A DNA stretch of 64,000 nt, taken from positions 1-64,000 of the forward strand of contig JBNKHH010000021.1 of the NCBI GenBank assembly GCA_050290245.1. The letters are read 5' to 3'. The DNA is from JBNKHH01 sp050290245 (GTDB taxonomy: Bacteria; Pseudomonadota; Alphaproteobacteria; Rhodobacterales; Rhodobacteraceae). This document shows, piece after piece, positions 35,199 through 44,193 of this stretch. Position numbers and translations under genes: made by a program. The first letter of the stretch is position 1. Each line of letters starts with the position of its first letter. The notes below the pieces were generated by a model. That model ran no database searches. It was not told the DNA's origin and saw only the letters and a list, made by a program, of their open reading frames with translations.

Positions 35199-35833
35199 AG
35201 CGCAAGATGCCAAAGCGATCCTGGGCGTCAGGACGCGGCGCCCTTTCGGCAATCGCCCTCTTGCTGCTTGGGTCCGCGATCGTGCGGTTGTCAGGACCGG
35301 GCGCAGCGATTGCCCTGGAGCTCAAAGAACAGATGCTTGACCACCAGCCGTCGCATGAGGCGAGTGCACCGGCCCTGGAGAGCGATGTCCTTGCACCAGA
35401 ACTTGTCGCGCTTCTGGAAGAGAATAAGGCACGCGCTGCGGAGCTTGATGCGCGAGAATCTGCTCTGGACGAGCGTATGCAAACCCTTGCCCTTGTCGAA
35501 GCCTCGGTGACCGAACGTCTGGCGCAGCTTGAACAGGCCGAATTGGCACTGCGCGCAACCATGTCCCAAGCAGATAAGGCGGCCGAGACGGATATCGGCC
35601 AGTTGACGGCCGTATACGAAAACATGAAGCCCGAGCAGGCTGCCGCACTGTTCCAGAAAATGGAGCCCAGTTTTGCTGCCGGTTTTCTTGGCCGCATGCG
35701 TTCGGATTCCGCTGCTGCAATCCTCTCCGGGCTTGAACCTGATCTGGCCTATTCAATCAGCGTGGAATTGGCTGGGCGCAACGCCCATGTGCCGCGCGAG
35801 CCTGTTCCGGAGCAACAGAAAGCCACCGAGTGA
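35195..35833 (+). CDS. MotE-like protein with MgtE N-terminal-type domain
   Basis: The 212-residue protein has one N-terminal transmembrane helix (about 16-34), a long coiled coil (about 65-130, with LEENKARAAELDARESALDER in it) and a C-terminal helical domain (YENMKPEQAAALFQKMEPSF and FLGRMRSDSAAAILSGLEPD) of the MgtE-N/FliG-middle type. This layout matches rhizobial MotE, the periplasmic chaperone of the stator protein MotC. It stands 65 bp before motA, which fits a motor role. The MotE label is by architecture and context. Confidence 0.7.
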   Translation: MKRKMPKRSWASGRGALSAIALLLLGSAIVRLSGPGAAIALELKEQMLDHQPSHEASAPALESDVLAPELVALLEENKARAAELDARESALDERMQTLALVEASVTERLAQLEQAELALRATMSQADKAAETDIGQLTAVYENMKPEQAAALFQKMEPSFAAGFLGRMRSDSAAAILSGLEPDLAYSISVELAGRNAHVPREPVPEQQKATE

Positions 35834-35897
35834 CGCGTTGTTAACCGGGGTCTGGCAGATACATTTCAAACAGACTGCGTGAAGGGGCACACTTCCC

Positions 35898-36767
35898 GTG
35901 ATTGGCATTGTCGGCATCATCATCGTCTTTGTGATGGTATTCGGTGGCTATATCGCCGCCGGGGGCAAGATGGGCATCATCCTGGGGTCCTTGCCGTTCG
36001 AATTGACGATGATCGGCGGGGCTGCGGTTGGTGCCTTCCTGATTTCGAACAGCGGCGCCGCCGCGAAACACGCGATGAAAGATGTCGCGAAGGTTTTCAA
36101 AGGTGCCAAATGGAAGGCGGAAGATTACCGCGATCTTCTGGTTTTATTGTTCGAACTCATCCGCCTTGCGCGACAGAATCCCGTGGCGCTGGAAGAGCAT
36201 ATCGAGGACGCTGAAAACTCGTCGATCTTCAGTTCGTATCCGAAGATTCTCGGGGACCATGAAGCGATCGAGATAATCTGCGACACGCTGCGCTCCGCAT
36301 CAATGAACTATAACGACCCGCACCAGGTCGAAGAGGTTCTGGAGAAACGGCTGGAGGCGAACATGCACCACGAGCAGCATTCCAGTCATGCGTGGCAGTC
36401 TCTGGCTGACGGCCTGCCGGCGCTGGGAATCGTCGCGGCCGTTCTGGGCGTTATCAAGACCATGAGTGCAATTGATCAGCCACCTGAAATTCTGGGTAAA
36501 TTGATCGGCGGCGCGCTGGTCGGCACCTTTCTGGGTGTGTTCCTTGCCTATGGTTTCGCAGGTCCGTTCGCGGCCAAACTGAACTCGGTCGCTGAAGATG
36601 ACCACCATTTCTACAACCTGATCCGTGAAGTTCTGGTGGCAAACCTTCACAACCACGCCACTGCAATATGCATTGAGGTTGGGCGGCAGAATACACCCCA
36701 CCATGTCCGACCCAGTTTTGCAGAACTTGAGGAGGCAATGAAGAACACCAAGCAGGAGGTCGCATGA
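35898..36767 (+). CDS. motA: Flagellar stator protein MotA
   Basis: The 289-residue membrane protein has four helices (two near the N-terminus, two at about 175-195 and 205-230). It also has the cytoplasmic loop with LFELIRLARQNPVALEEHIED holding the conserved charged residues that contact FliG, and the GIVAAVLGVIKTM / LGKLIGGALVGTFLGVFLAYG helices with the stator proline regions. It conducts protons with MotB. The start is GTG 35898. Its stop overlaps the next gene, suggesting co-translation with the large periplasmic protein. Confidence 0.93.
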   Translation: MIGIVGIIIVFVMVFGGYIAAGGKMGIILGSLPFELTMIGGAAVGAFLISNSGAAAKHAMKDVAKVFKGAKWKAEDYRDLLVLLFELIRLARQNPVALEEHIEDAENSSIFSSYPKILGDHEAIEIICDTLRSASMNYNDPHQVEEVLEKRLEANMHHEQHSSHAWQSLADGLPALGIVAAVLGVIKTMSAIDQPPEILGKLIGGALVGTFLGVFLAYGFAGPFAAKLNSVAEDDHHFYNLIREVLVANLHNHATAICIEVGRQNTPHHVRPSFAELEEAMKNTKQEVA

Positions 36768-38995
36768 TGCGCCCCTTGCTTGTGTGCCTTGCGATGCTGA
36801 CCGCGACCATGGCCCACGGCGCACCCGTCACGGTACGGGCGGGCGCCCATTCCGGGTTCACGCGCATCGTTCTCGACTTTGAAGACCGGCCAGATTGGGC
36901 CGCTGTCCCCGGAGAGGCGAGCTTTTCGATCGCGTTCCAATCGGACGAGGCCATGGAGTTTGATTTATCGGATGCCTTTCGCCTGTTGGAGGACCCCGCG
37001 TTCGACTTGCGCGCCGAGGGGAATTCCCTGGAGATCAGATATGACTGTGACTGCTCGGTGGATTTGCGAAACCAGTCTTCCAATGCCTTGGTGGTCGAAA
37101 TCCGTGACCGCGCCTTTCGCGAGACGAGCCAGCTCATCGACCCGGCGCCCAAGCAACCGGCGCGTCCGACGATAGATGGTATCAAAATCCCGGCGCCACC
37201 GCCGCACGACCAGCGACCGGGCTTCGTCGCTCCTGCACCGGTTTCCGGCGAACCCGCACCGGTCTTTGACCGCGACGAATTTCTTGGGATCGCCGCTGGA
37301 TCGACATCTGAGCATGTCGACTTACCGATCGAACCAGAGGATCATGGTCGGGCAATTCTGTCGCTTGGGCGCGAGTTGTCACGCGCTGCCGCGCAGGGAC
37401 TGGTAGACGCAAATCCCGATCCGGCCGACCGATCTGTCGCTCAACCAGGGTTTCACGACCGGAATATTGGAGAGGATCGGGCCAACCTTTCCGCGACGAC
37501 CGGACTGGATCGCGAGATCATGGCGCTGAGAGACGAAGTTCCACCCACCAACATGGGCGTAACCTGTTTCCCTGACAGCGAGGTTGACCTGGCCGCCTGG
37601 GGCGAAGTCGCGCTCTTGGGTGATCTTGGCATGCTGCGCGGTGACGCCGTCGCGGAAGATGGTTCCATATTGCCAAGTGGCGCCCTGGCTCTTGCCAGAT
37701 ATTATCTGGCATTGGGCTTCGGCGTCGAGGCCAAGGCGTATGCGGACTTTCTCGAACCGGGGAAAGGCACGTCACTGATCCGCGCCCTGGGCGACATCGT
37801 GGACGAAGCAAAAACCGATTCCGACATCCTTGACGGACAGATCTTTTGCAAAGGGAAAGTGGCACTTTGGGCTTTGCTTGCCCGCCCGTTGCAATCCAGC
37901 GAAATTCCGACCTCGACGAACGATATCATGGCAACGTTTTCAGCGTTGCCCCGACACCTGCGAGCCCATCTTGGCCCGACCTTGGCTGAACGGCTGAGGA
38001 CTGCTGGTTTGGAAGAAGAAGCACGAATCGCTGTGAACGCCGTGTCGCGGGGGGGTGCCGACACCGACGAGAGCGCTCTGGTCAGCGCACGGATGGCCCT
38101 TTCGGGCACCGGGCATGACGCTGCGCAATCCAAGCTCGAAGATCTATCCAGTGGAACCGATGTTACCGCGGCGGCCGCCTTGATCGACCTGCTGGATGAT
38201 GCCGCACGGCGAGGCATGCCGCCCAATCCGGACTGGGTCGAGGATGCACCATCACTGGTGCGCGCGACCGTCGGAACCGAAGTGTCGCCGCGTCTTCATA
38301 TTGCGGCGTTGCGTGGGCATATCGCCCTGGGGCAATTCGACCGTTTCAGGGAAGCCCTGGATTTCGATATGCCGGGTATCGACACCACCATACGCCAGGC
38401 TCTCGCCGCCGAAGCCCTGGCCGCCGCCGTTGACATCGCAGGGCCTGTCGAGTTTTTGAAGGCCGAGATCGGGTTGAGCCCGCTGGCGCCCGAACAGTTG
38501 ATCGCCAGGGAAACCGGATTCAACCTGGCCAAACGCCTTGCAGGAATGGGATTGGCCCGGCGTGCCTTGGCGTATCTGCCCGATGAGCCGCATAGTCTCG
38601 ACGAAGCCATCGTAACGGCGGCCGTGCTGACCTCGACGGGTGATACTGCGCGTGCCGTCGACCTGCTCACGGCACGAACCGAAACAGAAGCGTTTGCCAA
38701 TCTTGGCACCGTGTTGTCGAGCATCGGGAGGGACGCCGAGGCAGTATCTGTTCTTGCAGCCGGTGGGCAAATGGATGCCGCAATCGAGGCAGCCATGCGG
38801 GTGGGAAACTGGGAATGGATCGCATCAAGGGACGGGACCGTATCCGACGCAGCGGGCGCGCTGTTGTCCCCGTCACTGGAACCTGCCGAAGCCTCGGCGT
38901 CGAATGCGAACTTGATCCGCGAGTCGGAAGCCCTGCGCTCTCATGCGGCGATCCTGTTGGGTGAAACGAATCCGGATCAGGCGTTCACGAATTGA
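36767..38995 (+). CDS. Large exported protein next to motA, MotC-like by context
   Basis: The 742-residue protein has a signal peptide (about 1-19, cleavage after HG or GA), an N-terminal beta-rich AMIN-like segment (VRAGAHSGFTRIVLDFEDRP), a Pro-rich linker (about 125-165) and a long alpha-helical C-terminal half with TPR-like helix pairs. It is translationally coupled to motA, and a MotE-like gene precedes motA. In rhizobia MotC is a periplasmic protein that binds MotB and needs MotE, so this may be a large MotC counterpart. I recognise no firm family. ATG 36767 has GGAGG at seven bases; ATG 36764 is equally in frame. Confidence 0.65.
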   Translation: MRPLLVCLAMLTATMAHGAPVTVRAGAHSGFTRIVLDFEDRPDWAAVPGEASFSIAFQSDEAMEFDLSDAFRLLEDPAFDLRAEGNSLEIRYDCDCSVDLRNQSSNALVVEIRDRAFRETSQLIDPAPKQPARPTIDGIKIPAPPPHDQRPGFVAPAPVSGEPAPVFDRDEFLGIAAGSTSEHVDLPIEPEDHGRAILSLGRELSRAAAQGLVDANPDPADRSVAQPGFHDRNIGEDRANLSATTGLDREIMALRDEVPPTNMGVTCFPDSEVDLAAWGEVALLGDLGMLRGDAVAEDGSILPSGALALARYYLALGFGVEAKAYADFLEPGKGTSLIRALGDIVDEAKTDSDILDGQIFCKGKVALWALLARPLQSSEIPTSTNDIMATFSALPRHLRAHLGPTLAERLRTAGLEEEARIAVNAVSRGGADTDESALVSARMALSGTGHDAAQSKLEDLSSGTDVTAAAALIDLLDDAARRGMPPNPDWVEDAPSLVRATVGTEVSPRLHIAALRGHIALGQFDRFREALDFDMPGIDTTIRQALAAEALAAAVDIAGPVEFLKAEIGLSPLAPEQLIARETGFNLAKRLAGMGLARRALAYLPDEPHSLDEAIVTAAVLTSTGDTARAVDLLTARTETEAFANLGTVLSSIGRDAEAVSVLAAGGQMDAAIEAAMRVGNWEWIASRDGTVSDAAGALLSPSLEPAEASASNANLIRESEALRSHAAILLGETNPDQAFTN

Positions 38996-39073
38996 CAGGA
39001 TATCGACCCTAAAGTCGTTCTGGAATCAACGAAGGATTCTGACCGCGAGAACCTGCGGTCGGGAGTGTGCAGA

Positions 39074-39826
39074 ATGTCACTTTTGAAATCGGCACTGGGT
39101 GGTGTCTTTGCGTTCGGCTTTTTGCTTGCGATGACCTCTAGTGTCGTTCTGGCGTCGGCAGATCGCGCTCAAGTGGCTTCGATATGCGAACAGGCTGCAA
39201 GGGTGGCATCGCACGAGACCGGCGTTCCGTTGGATGTTTTGCGCGCCATTTCATTGACAGAGACCGGCCGCAAGTCGGACGGCGCATTCATGCCCTGGCC
39301 TTGGACGGTGAACATGGAAGGCGTCGGCAAGTGGTTCGACAGCGAAAACGAAGCTCGCCAGTTTGTCGACCGGCATTTCAATCGCGGCGCAAGAAGCTTT
39401 GATGTTGGCTGTTTCCAGATAAACTATCGCTGGCACGGAAAGGCTTTCAACTCGATCGAGGCAATGTTCGATCCGTTGACCAACGCCCGCTATGCCGCAC
39501 GATTTCTTGGCGAGCTGTATTCCGAGTTGGGCGACTGGTCCAAGGCTGCCGGCGCGTACCATTCCCGAACACCCAAGTTTGCCAAAAAGTACTCTGCGCG
39601 GTTCAATCGGATCCGCGCGAACCTGGGTGAGCTTCCTGCGCCCGAATCCACGCAACCGATGCAATTAGCGCGGATTGCCGGGGGAATTCCTCGGAAAAAT
39701 CGGTTCCCGTTGTTGCAGGGTGGAAGCTCCACGACAGTGGCTTCCCTTGTTCCACTCGGCAACCGGACAGACACGCAGGCGTTGCTGGAAAGCACTCGCG
39801 CGAGCCCGTGGTTCGGCACCAAATGA
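39074..39826 (+). CDS. Exported lytic transglycosylase
   Basis: The 250-residue protein has a signal peptide (about 1-28, ending VLASA) and an SLT-type lysozyme-like domain (about 35-185) with the catalytic glutamate in AISLTETGRKSDG, the GCFQINYRWH segment and NARYAARFLGELY. It cleaves peptidoglycan. Lying directly before flhA and overlapping its start, it is a good candidate for opening the cell wall for the rod, as SltF does in Rhodobacter sphaeroides. ATG 39074 follows GGGAG; a GTG at 39065 is in frame. Confidence 0.82.
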   Translation: MSLLKSALGGVFAFGFLLAMTSSVVLASADRAQVASICEQAARVASHETGVPLDVLRAISLTETGRKSDGAFMPWPWTVNMEGVGKWFDSENEARQFVDRHFNRGARSFDVGCFQINYRWHGKAFNSIEAMFDPLTNARYAARFLGELYSELGDWSKAAGAYHSRTPKFAKKYSARFNRIRANLGELPAPESTQPMQLARIAGGIPRKNRFPLLQGGSSTTVASLVPLGNRTDTQALLESTRASPWFGTK

Positions 39827-41889
39827 TGCGCAGTTCCCTGAATCCCACGATTCTCATGACGATGGCACTCATGGCGGTTATCGTCATGATGGTCTTGCCG
39901 ATGCCAGCGTGGGTCCTCGACATCGGCCTGGCAGCATCCTTCGCGCTTGCAATACTGATCTTCAGTGTCACGATTTTTATCGAAAGACCTCTGGATTTCT
40001 CATCTTTTCCGACGGTCCTGTTGGCATCGCTAATGCTGCGATTGTCGCTGAACATTTCGTCGACCAAGTTGATCGTGGGTCAAGGCCATACCGGCACGGA
40101 CGCAGCGGGGGAGGTCATTGAAGGTTTTGCCAGCTTTATCATGAGCGGCAGCCTATTCCTGGGTCTCGTCGTGTTTGGGGTTCTTCTGATCGTCAATTTT
40201 ATCGTCATCACGAAGGGCGCAGCGAGGATGGCGGAAGTCGGCGCTCGCTTTGCCCTCGACGGGATGCCGGGCAAGCAATTGGCAATCGACAGTGATATGT
40301 CCGCTGGCGCGATCGACCACGAGGAGGCCAAGCGGCGAAGGGAGGTCGAACAGGCCGAAACAACCTTTCTCGGATCGCTCGATGGCGCCTCGAAATTCGT
40401 GAAAGGCGATGCCATCGCCGGTTTGCTGATCACTCTGCTGAACATGATCATGGGGCTGATTATCGGCGTCGTCATGCATGGCATGGATTTCGGCCGTGCC
40501 TTCGAGACCTATGCGATCCTGACGGTTGGCGATGGCCTCGTCAGCCAGATCCCTGCGGTGATCATCTCGATTGCCACTGCTCTGCTATTGTCGCGTGGCG
40601 GCGCCCGCGGGTCGGCGGACCTTGCGGTGCTTGACCAACTTGGCAAGTTTCCCGCAGCCTTGGGAACCGTCGCCTTGCTGATGGCGGTTTTTGCCCTGTT
40701 TCCGGGGCTTCCGTTTTTTCCGTTCCTTTTCGGGGCGATGGTTCTTGGATACGTCGCTTGGCAAATGGCGCGAAAAGCGAAACGCCAGCAAGTTGAACCT
40801 ATTGCGGAGTCCGAAGCTCCGCCAAAGCAGCAAACCATGGGCGATGTCCTGGATCTTGATGAGATCCACGTCGAATTCTCCCCAGATCTTGTGCCGATGG
40901 TGCTCGACCCGGCCACCGGACTGGACGCGAGGATCACCAATATGCGCCAGCATGTCGCTACCGCGTTCGGGGTGATCCTTCCTGAAATCCGATTGACCGA
41001 CGACGCCGGCCTCGGTGTTGGCGAATATGTTCTCCGGGTGCAGGGCGTCGAACAGGCGCGTGACAGTCTGGATCCGACGCGAGTATTGGCACTTTTGCCC
41101 CCCGACGAGAGCAGTGTCCCCAGTGGCCGCGACGTGCGCGAGCCGGTCTACGGCGCACCAGCCCGCTGGCTTGCCCGCGGCGATGCGGATGGAGCAGCGC
41201 TTGCCGGCGCAACAGTCGTGAACCCGGCCGAGGTTCTGGCGACCCACCTTTTGGAAGTGATCAAGACGAACCTGCCACGCATTCTCAGCCTAAAATCGCT
41301 TCGGCGATTGTTGGACGAATTGTGCAACCTGAGCGATGCGGCGCGCAGCGATGCCAACCGCCGCTTGTTTGACGAGCTTATTCCCGAAAAGGTTCCGATG
41401 GACTTGCTGCTAGCGGTGCTCAGGTTGCTCTTGGAAGAAAGGGTGTCGATCCGGAACCTGCCCATGATCGCTGAGGCGATTGCCGAGTCGCGTGGAGCGG
41501 GCGCTTCTCCCGAAGCGATCTGCGAGCACGTACGTCAAAGGCTCGCGTTCCAGATCGTTGCCGAGGTGCGGGCCCCAGATGGAACTATACCGCTGATTCA
41601 GCTGGCGCCTGACTGGGAAACGACTTTCGCAGAACACCAGCTGGGCGACAGCGGAACCGGAGACGTCGCTCTCCCGCCGGACCTCTTCCAGCTTCTGACG
41701 AGCGGTGTGACCGAGAAACTGAACAAGGCCAGCAATTCCGGCCATTTCCCGGCAATCATCACCTCGGTTCGAAGACGGCGCTTCCTGCGCACGCTTCTGG
41801 CAGCCAAAGGCATAACCAATCCAGTGCTGTCCTTCGAAGAGCTGGGGTCCGAAGGGCGCCCGTCGCTGGTCGGCCTGGTGCCAGCATGA
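39823..41889 (+). CDS. flhA: Flagellar type III export protein FlhA
   Basis: The 688-residue protein has eight transmembrane helices in the first half, with LRLSLNISSTKLI, the cytoplasmic FHIPEP-type loop (MAEVGARFALDGMPGKQLAID by key residues), and KGDAIAGLLITLLNMI. A C-terminal cytoplasmic domain of about 340 residues binds chaperones and substrates. FlhA is the largest export gate component. It overlaps the transglycosylase at its start and fliR at its end. Confidence 0.94.
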   Translation: MMRSSLNPTILMTMALMAVIVMMVLPMPAWVLDIGLAASFALAILIFSVTIFIERPLDFSSFPTVLLASLMLRLSLNISSTKLIVGQGHTGTDAAGEVIEGFASFIMSGSLFLGLVVFGVLLIVNFIVITKGAARMAEVGARFALDGMPGKQLAIDSDMSAGAIDHEEAKRRREVEQAETTFLGSLDGASKFVKGDAIAGLLITLLNMIMGLIIGVVMHGMDFGRAFETYAILTVGDGLVSQIPAVIISIATALLLSRGGARGSADLAVLDQLGKFPAALGTVALLMAVFALFPGLPFFPFLFGAMVLGYVAWQMARKAKRQQVEPIAESEAPPKQQTMGDVLDLDEIHVEFSPDLVPMVLDPATGLDARITNMRQHVATAFGVILPEIRLTDDAGLGVGEYVLRVQGVEQARDSLDPTRVLALLPPDESSVPSGRDVREPVYGAPARWLARGDADGAALAGATVVNPAEVLATHLLEVIKTNLPRILSLKSLRRLLDELCNLSDAARSDANRRLFDELIPEKVPMDLLLAVLRLLLEERVSIRNLPMIAEAIAESRGAGASPEAICEHVRQRLAFQIVAEVRAPDGTIPLIQLAPDWETTFAEHQLGDSGTGDVALPPDLFQLLTSGVTEKLNKASNSGHFPAIITSVRRRRFLRTLLAAKGITNPVLSFEELGSEGRPSLVGLVPA

Positions 41890-42662
41890 CCGAGGCGTTG
41901 ACCGCATTGGTCTTGCTCGTCGACGCGTTCTTTCTGCCGTTTTTTCTTGTCTTCATCCGGGTCGGTAGCGCGATCGCCCTACTGCCCGCCTTTGGCGAAA
42001 CGATGATTCCGGCAAGGGTCCGCCTTGCGGCGGCCCTAGCATTCACAATGGTGACGTTCCCTGCGGTTCTGCCTGATTTCACACAATCGTCCGCGCTGCA
42101 AAGTCCCATTCTGGGACTGTTCCTGGCCGAGGCGTCTACGGGTCTGGTGATTGGATTTTCGCTGCGGCTCATGTTTCTTGCCCTTCAGGTTGCCGCGACC
42201 ATGGCAGCACAGGCAACCTCGCTTTCACAGCTTTTAGGCGGAACTTCGGTGGACCCACAGCCGGCCATCGGTGTCGTCTTGCTGATGGCGGCCCTCGCGC
42301 TGGCCGCGGAAATGGGGCTGCACGTACAGTTCTCAGCCATGTTCATTCAGTCCTACGGACAGGTTGGATTGGGGGCGGTGGTCGGGGGCGCCCCGCTGGC
42401 AGAGTGGGCGACACAAGCGATTTCGGCAGCGTTCCGTTTTGCCTTTGTACTTGCGGCGCCTTTTCTGGTTGTTTCTTTGCTCTACAATCTTGCGCTTGGC
42501 GTCATCAATCGCGCCATGCCACAATTGATGGTGGCCTTTGTCGGTGCACCTGCAATCACGATGGGGGCGTTAGTCCTCCTTGCAATGACTGCGCCTCTTG
42601 TCCTGTGGATTTGGACAAATCACTTCCAGGACGTCGTCCGCGCGCCTTTCGGGGAACGATGA
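41886..42662 (+). CDS. fliR: Flagellar type III export gate protein FliR
   Basis: The 258-residue membrane protein has about six hydrophobic helices, with VFIRVGSAIALLPAFGETMIP at the N-terminus, LVIGFSLRLMFLALQVAAT in the middle, and NLALGVINRAMPQLMVAFVG near the C-terminus, all FliR hallmarks. It joins FliP and FliQ in the export pore. It overlaps flhA by four bases and its stop overlaps the flhB start. Confidence 0.93.
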   Translation: MTEALTALVLLVDAFFLPFFLVFIRVGSAIALLPAFGETMIPARVRLAAALAFTMVTFPAVLPDFTQSSALQSPILGLFLAEASTGLVIGFSLRLMFLALQVAATMAAQATSLSQLLGGTSVDPQPAIGVVLLMAALALAAEMGLHVQFSAMFIQSYGQVGLGAVVGGAPLAEWATQAISAAFRFAFVLAAPFLVVSLLYNLALGVINRAMPQLMVAFVGAPAITMGALVLLAMTAPLVLWIWTNHFQDVVRAPFGER

Positions 42663-43750
42663 TGGCAGACGAAGAGGAAAGCGCGGAAAAACCGTTCGAA
42701 GCCACGCCTCGAAAGTTGCAGGAGGCACGAAAGCGTGGCGAAGTCCCCATTTCGCAGGATTTGATCACCTTTGGCGTGTATCTGGGGGTGCTCGCCTCAG
42801 GCACAATGATGGGCATCTGGTCAGTCACGCGCGCCGGCTCAGCTTTGACGATCTTTTTTGATCGTCCGGACCTCCTTGCAGAGATCGTTTTTGGCGAGGG
42901 AGGGCGACACCAGGTTTCCTATCTCGTCATATCGGCACTGGCCGGGGCCGCCGTCTGGCTGGGCTTTCCCTATCTCTTCGCTCTCATATCGGCCTTTCTG
43001 CAAGGTGCGCTCATCTTTGCCCCGTCGAAACTTCAGCCAAAGCTCAGCCGGATATCCCCGGTCAGCAATGCCAAACAGAAATATGGCCGTGAGGGGATGT
43101 TCAACTTCGCAAAAAGCTTTGCCAAGTTGATGGTCTATTGTCTGGTTCTGGCTTTGGTTTTCAGAGCGAGGCTGAACGATATCCTGGCGATGCCTGGGTT
43201 GTCTGTCGCCGACATATTGAAACTTGCCGTGAACCTGTGTTTTCGGTTTCTCGTTGCAGCAGCAATTGCGATCTTCGCGGTATCGATCGTGGACTTCTTT
43301 TGGCAAAGATCCCAGTTCATGCGGCGTCAGCGGATGTCGCTAAAGGAACTCAAGGATGAGTCCAAGGAAACCGAAGGTGATCCCTACACCAAACAGGCAA
43401 GACGGCAACGCGGCTATGATATCGCGACGAACCAGATGCTGTCGGAGGTGCCAGCGGCGGATGTCGTTGTGGTCAACCCCGAACACTATGCGGTGGCCCT
43501 GAAATGGAGCCGCGGACGGCGCACCGCCCCGGTCTGTGTTGCAAAGGGTGTCGACGAAATCGCCGCACGCATCCGCAATGTCGCGAACGAGAGCGGTGTC
43601 CCGATCTATCGGGACCCGCCCACTGCGCGATCTCTTTTTGCGACAACGGAACTTGGTGAAGAAATACCAGTTGAACACTATAAGTCCATCGCCGCGGCTA
43701 TCCGTTTTGCCGACGCCATGCGCGAAAAAGCCCGGCAACGGGTTCGGTGA
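42662..43750 (+). CDS. flhB: Flagellar export switch protein FlhB with an NPEH cleavage site
   Basis: The 362-residue protein has a charged N-terminus (EKPFEATPRKLQEARKRG), four transmembrane helices, the linker MSLKELKDESKETEGDP and a cytoplasmic autoprotease domain. FlhB switches export from hook to filament substrates after cutting itself between Asn and Pro of an NPTH motif. Here the motif reads NPEH (residues 272-275, DNA 43475-43486), with threonine replaced by glutamate. The rest of the domain is intact. ATG 42662 is chosen for spacing from GGGGAA; ATG 42659 is in frame. Confidence 0.92.
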   Translation: MADEEESAEKPFEATPRKLQEARKRGEVPISQDLITFGVYLGVLASGTMMGIWSVTRAGSALTIFFDRPDLLAEIVFGEGGRHQVSYLVISALAGAAVWLGFPYLFALISAFLQGALIFAPSKLQPKLSRISPVSNAKQKYGREGMFNFAKSFAKLMVYCLVLALVFRARLNDILAMPGLSVADILKLAVNLCFRFLVAAAIAIFAVSIVDFFWQRSQFMRRQRMSLKELKDESKETEGDPYTKQARRQRGYDIATNQMLSEVPAADVVVVNPEHYAVALKWSRGRRTAPVCVAKGVDEIAARIRNVANESGVPIYRDPPTARSLFATTELGEEIPVEHYKSIAAAIRFADAMREKARQRVR

Positions 43751-44193
43751 TGCGGCGCCCGACGGCCCAGAAACTAAGTCAGCTGGCAAAGCTGACCGAA
43801 ACGCGGGAGTTGGCGGCTCTGGCCGAGTTCGCCCGACTAGCAGCCCGAAAGCGAGATATCGAAGCACAGATCGCCAGCCTAAGATCTCCGCTTCTCGCGT
43901 TCGAAGATCCGGTTCAGGCCGCGAACCTGGCGCTCTGGCAATCCTGGCGGGATGAAGAGATCAGGCGCCTTTTGTCCCGCCTTTCACTGATCACGGCCGA
44001 AATGATGGAGACGGCAGAGCTTTGCGGTCGTGCGATAGCGGAAAATGCGGTGATGGAGCGCCTGGTCCATCGGACCAAGGTCACCGAGGCGGACACGGTC
44101 GAGAAGAAGAAAGCGATGCAACGCGCGTTGGAACAGGTGCTGTACCCGAGATCACATCTCCTGGCGGACGATCTCGGTGATCAGGATGTCTGA
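43750..44193 (+). CDS. FliJ-like coiled-coil flagellar protein
   Basis: The 147-residue protein is almost entirely helical and charged, with a long coiled coil (LTETRELAALAEFARLAARK, then RDEEIRRLLSRLSLITAEMMETAELCG by its key residues). Its length and layout match FliJ, the central stalk of the export ATPase complex. It begins on the last base of the flhB stop codon (TGATG), so it is coupled to flhB. No other fliJ candidate is in the window. Its last 42 bases overlap the oppositely oriented second fliL gene. Confidence 0.6.
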   Translation: MRRPTAQKLSQLAKLTETRELAALAEFARLAARKRDIEAQIASLRSPLLAFEDPVQAANLALWQSWRDEEIRRLLSRLSLITAEMMETAELCGRAIAENAVMERLVHRTKVTEADTVEKKKAMQRALEQVLYPRSHLLADDLGDQDV

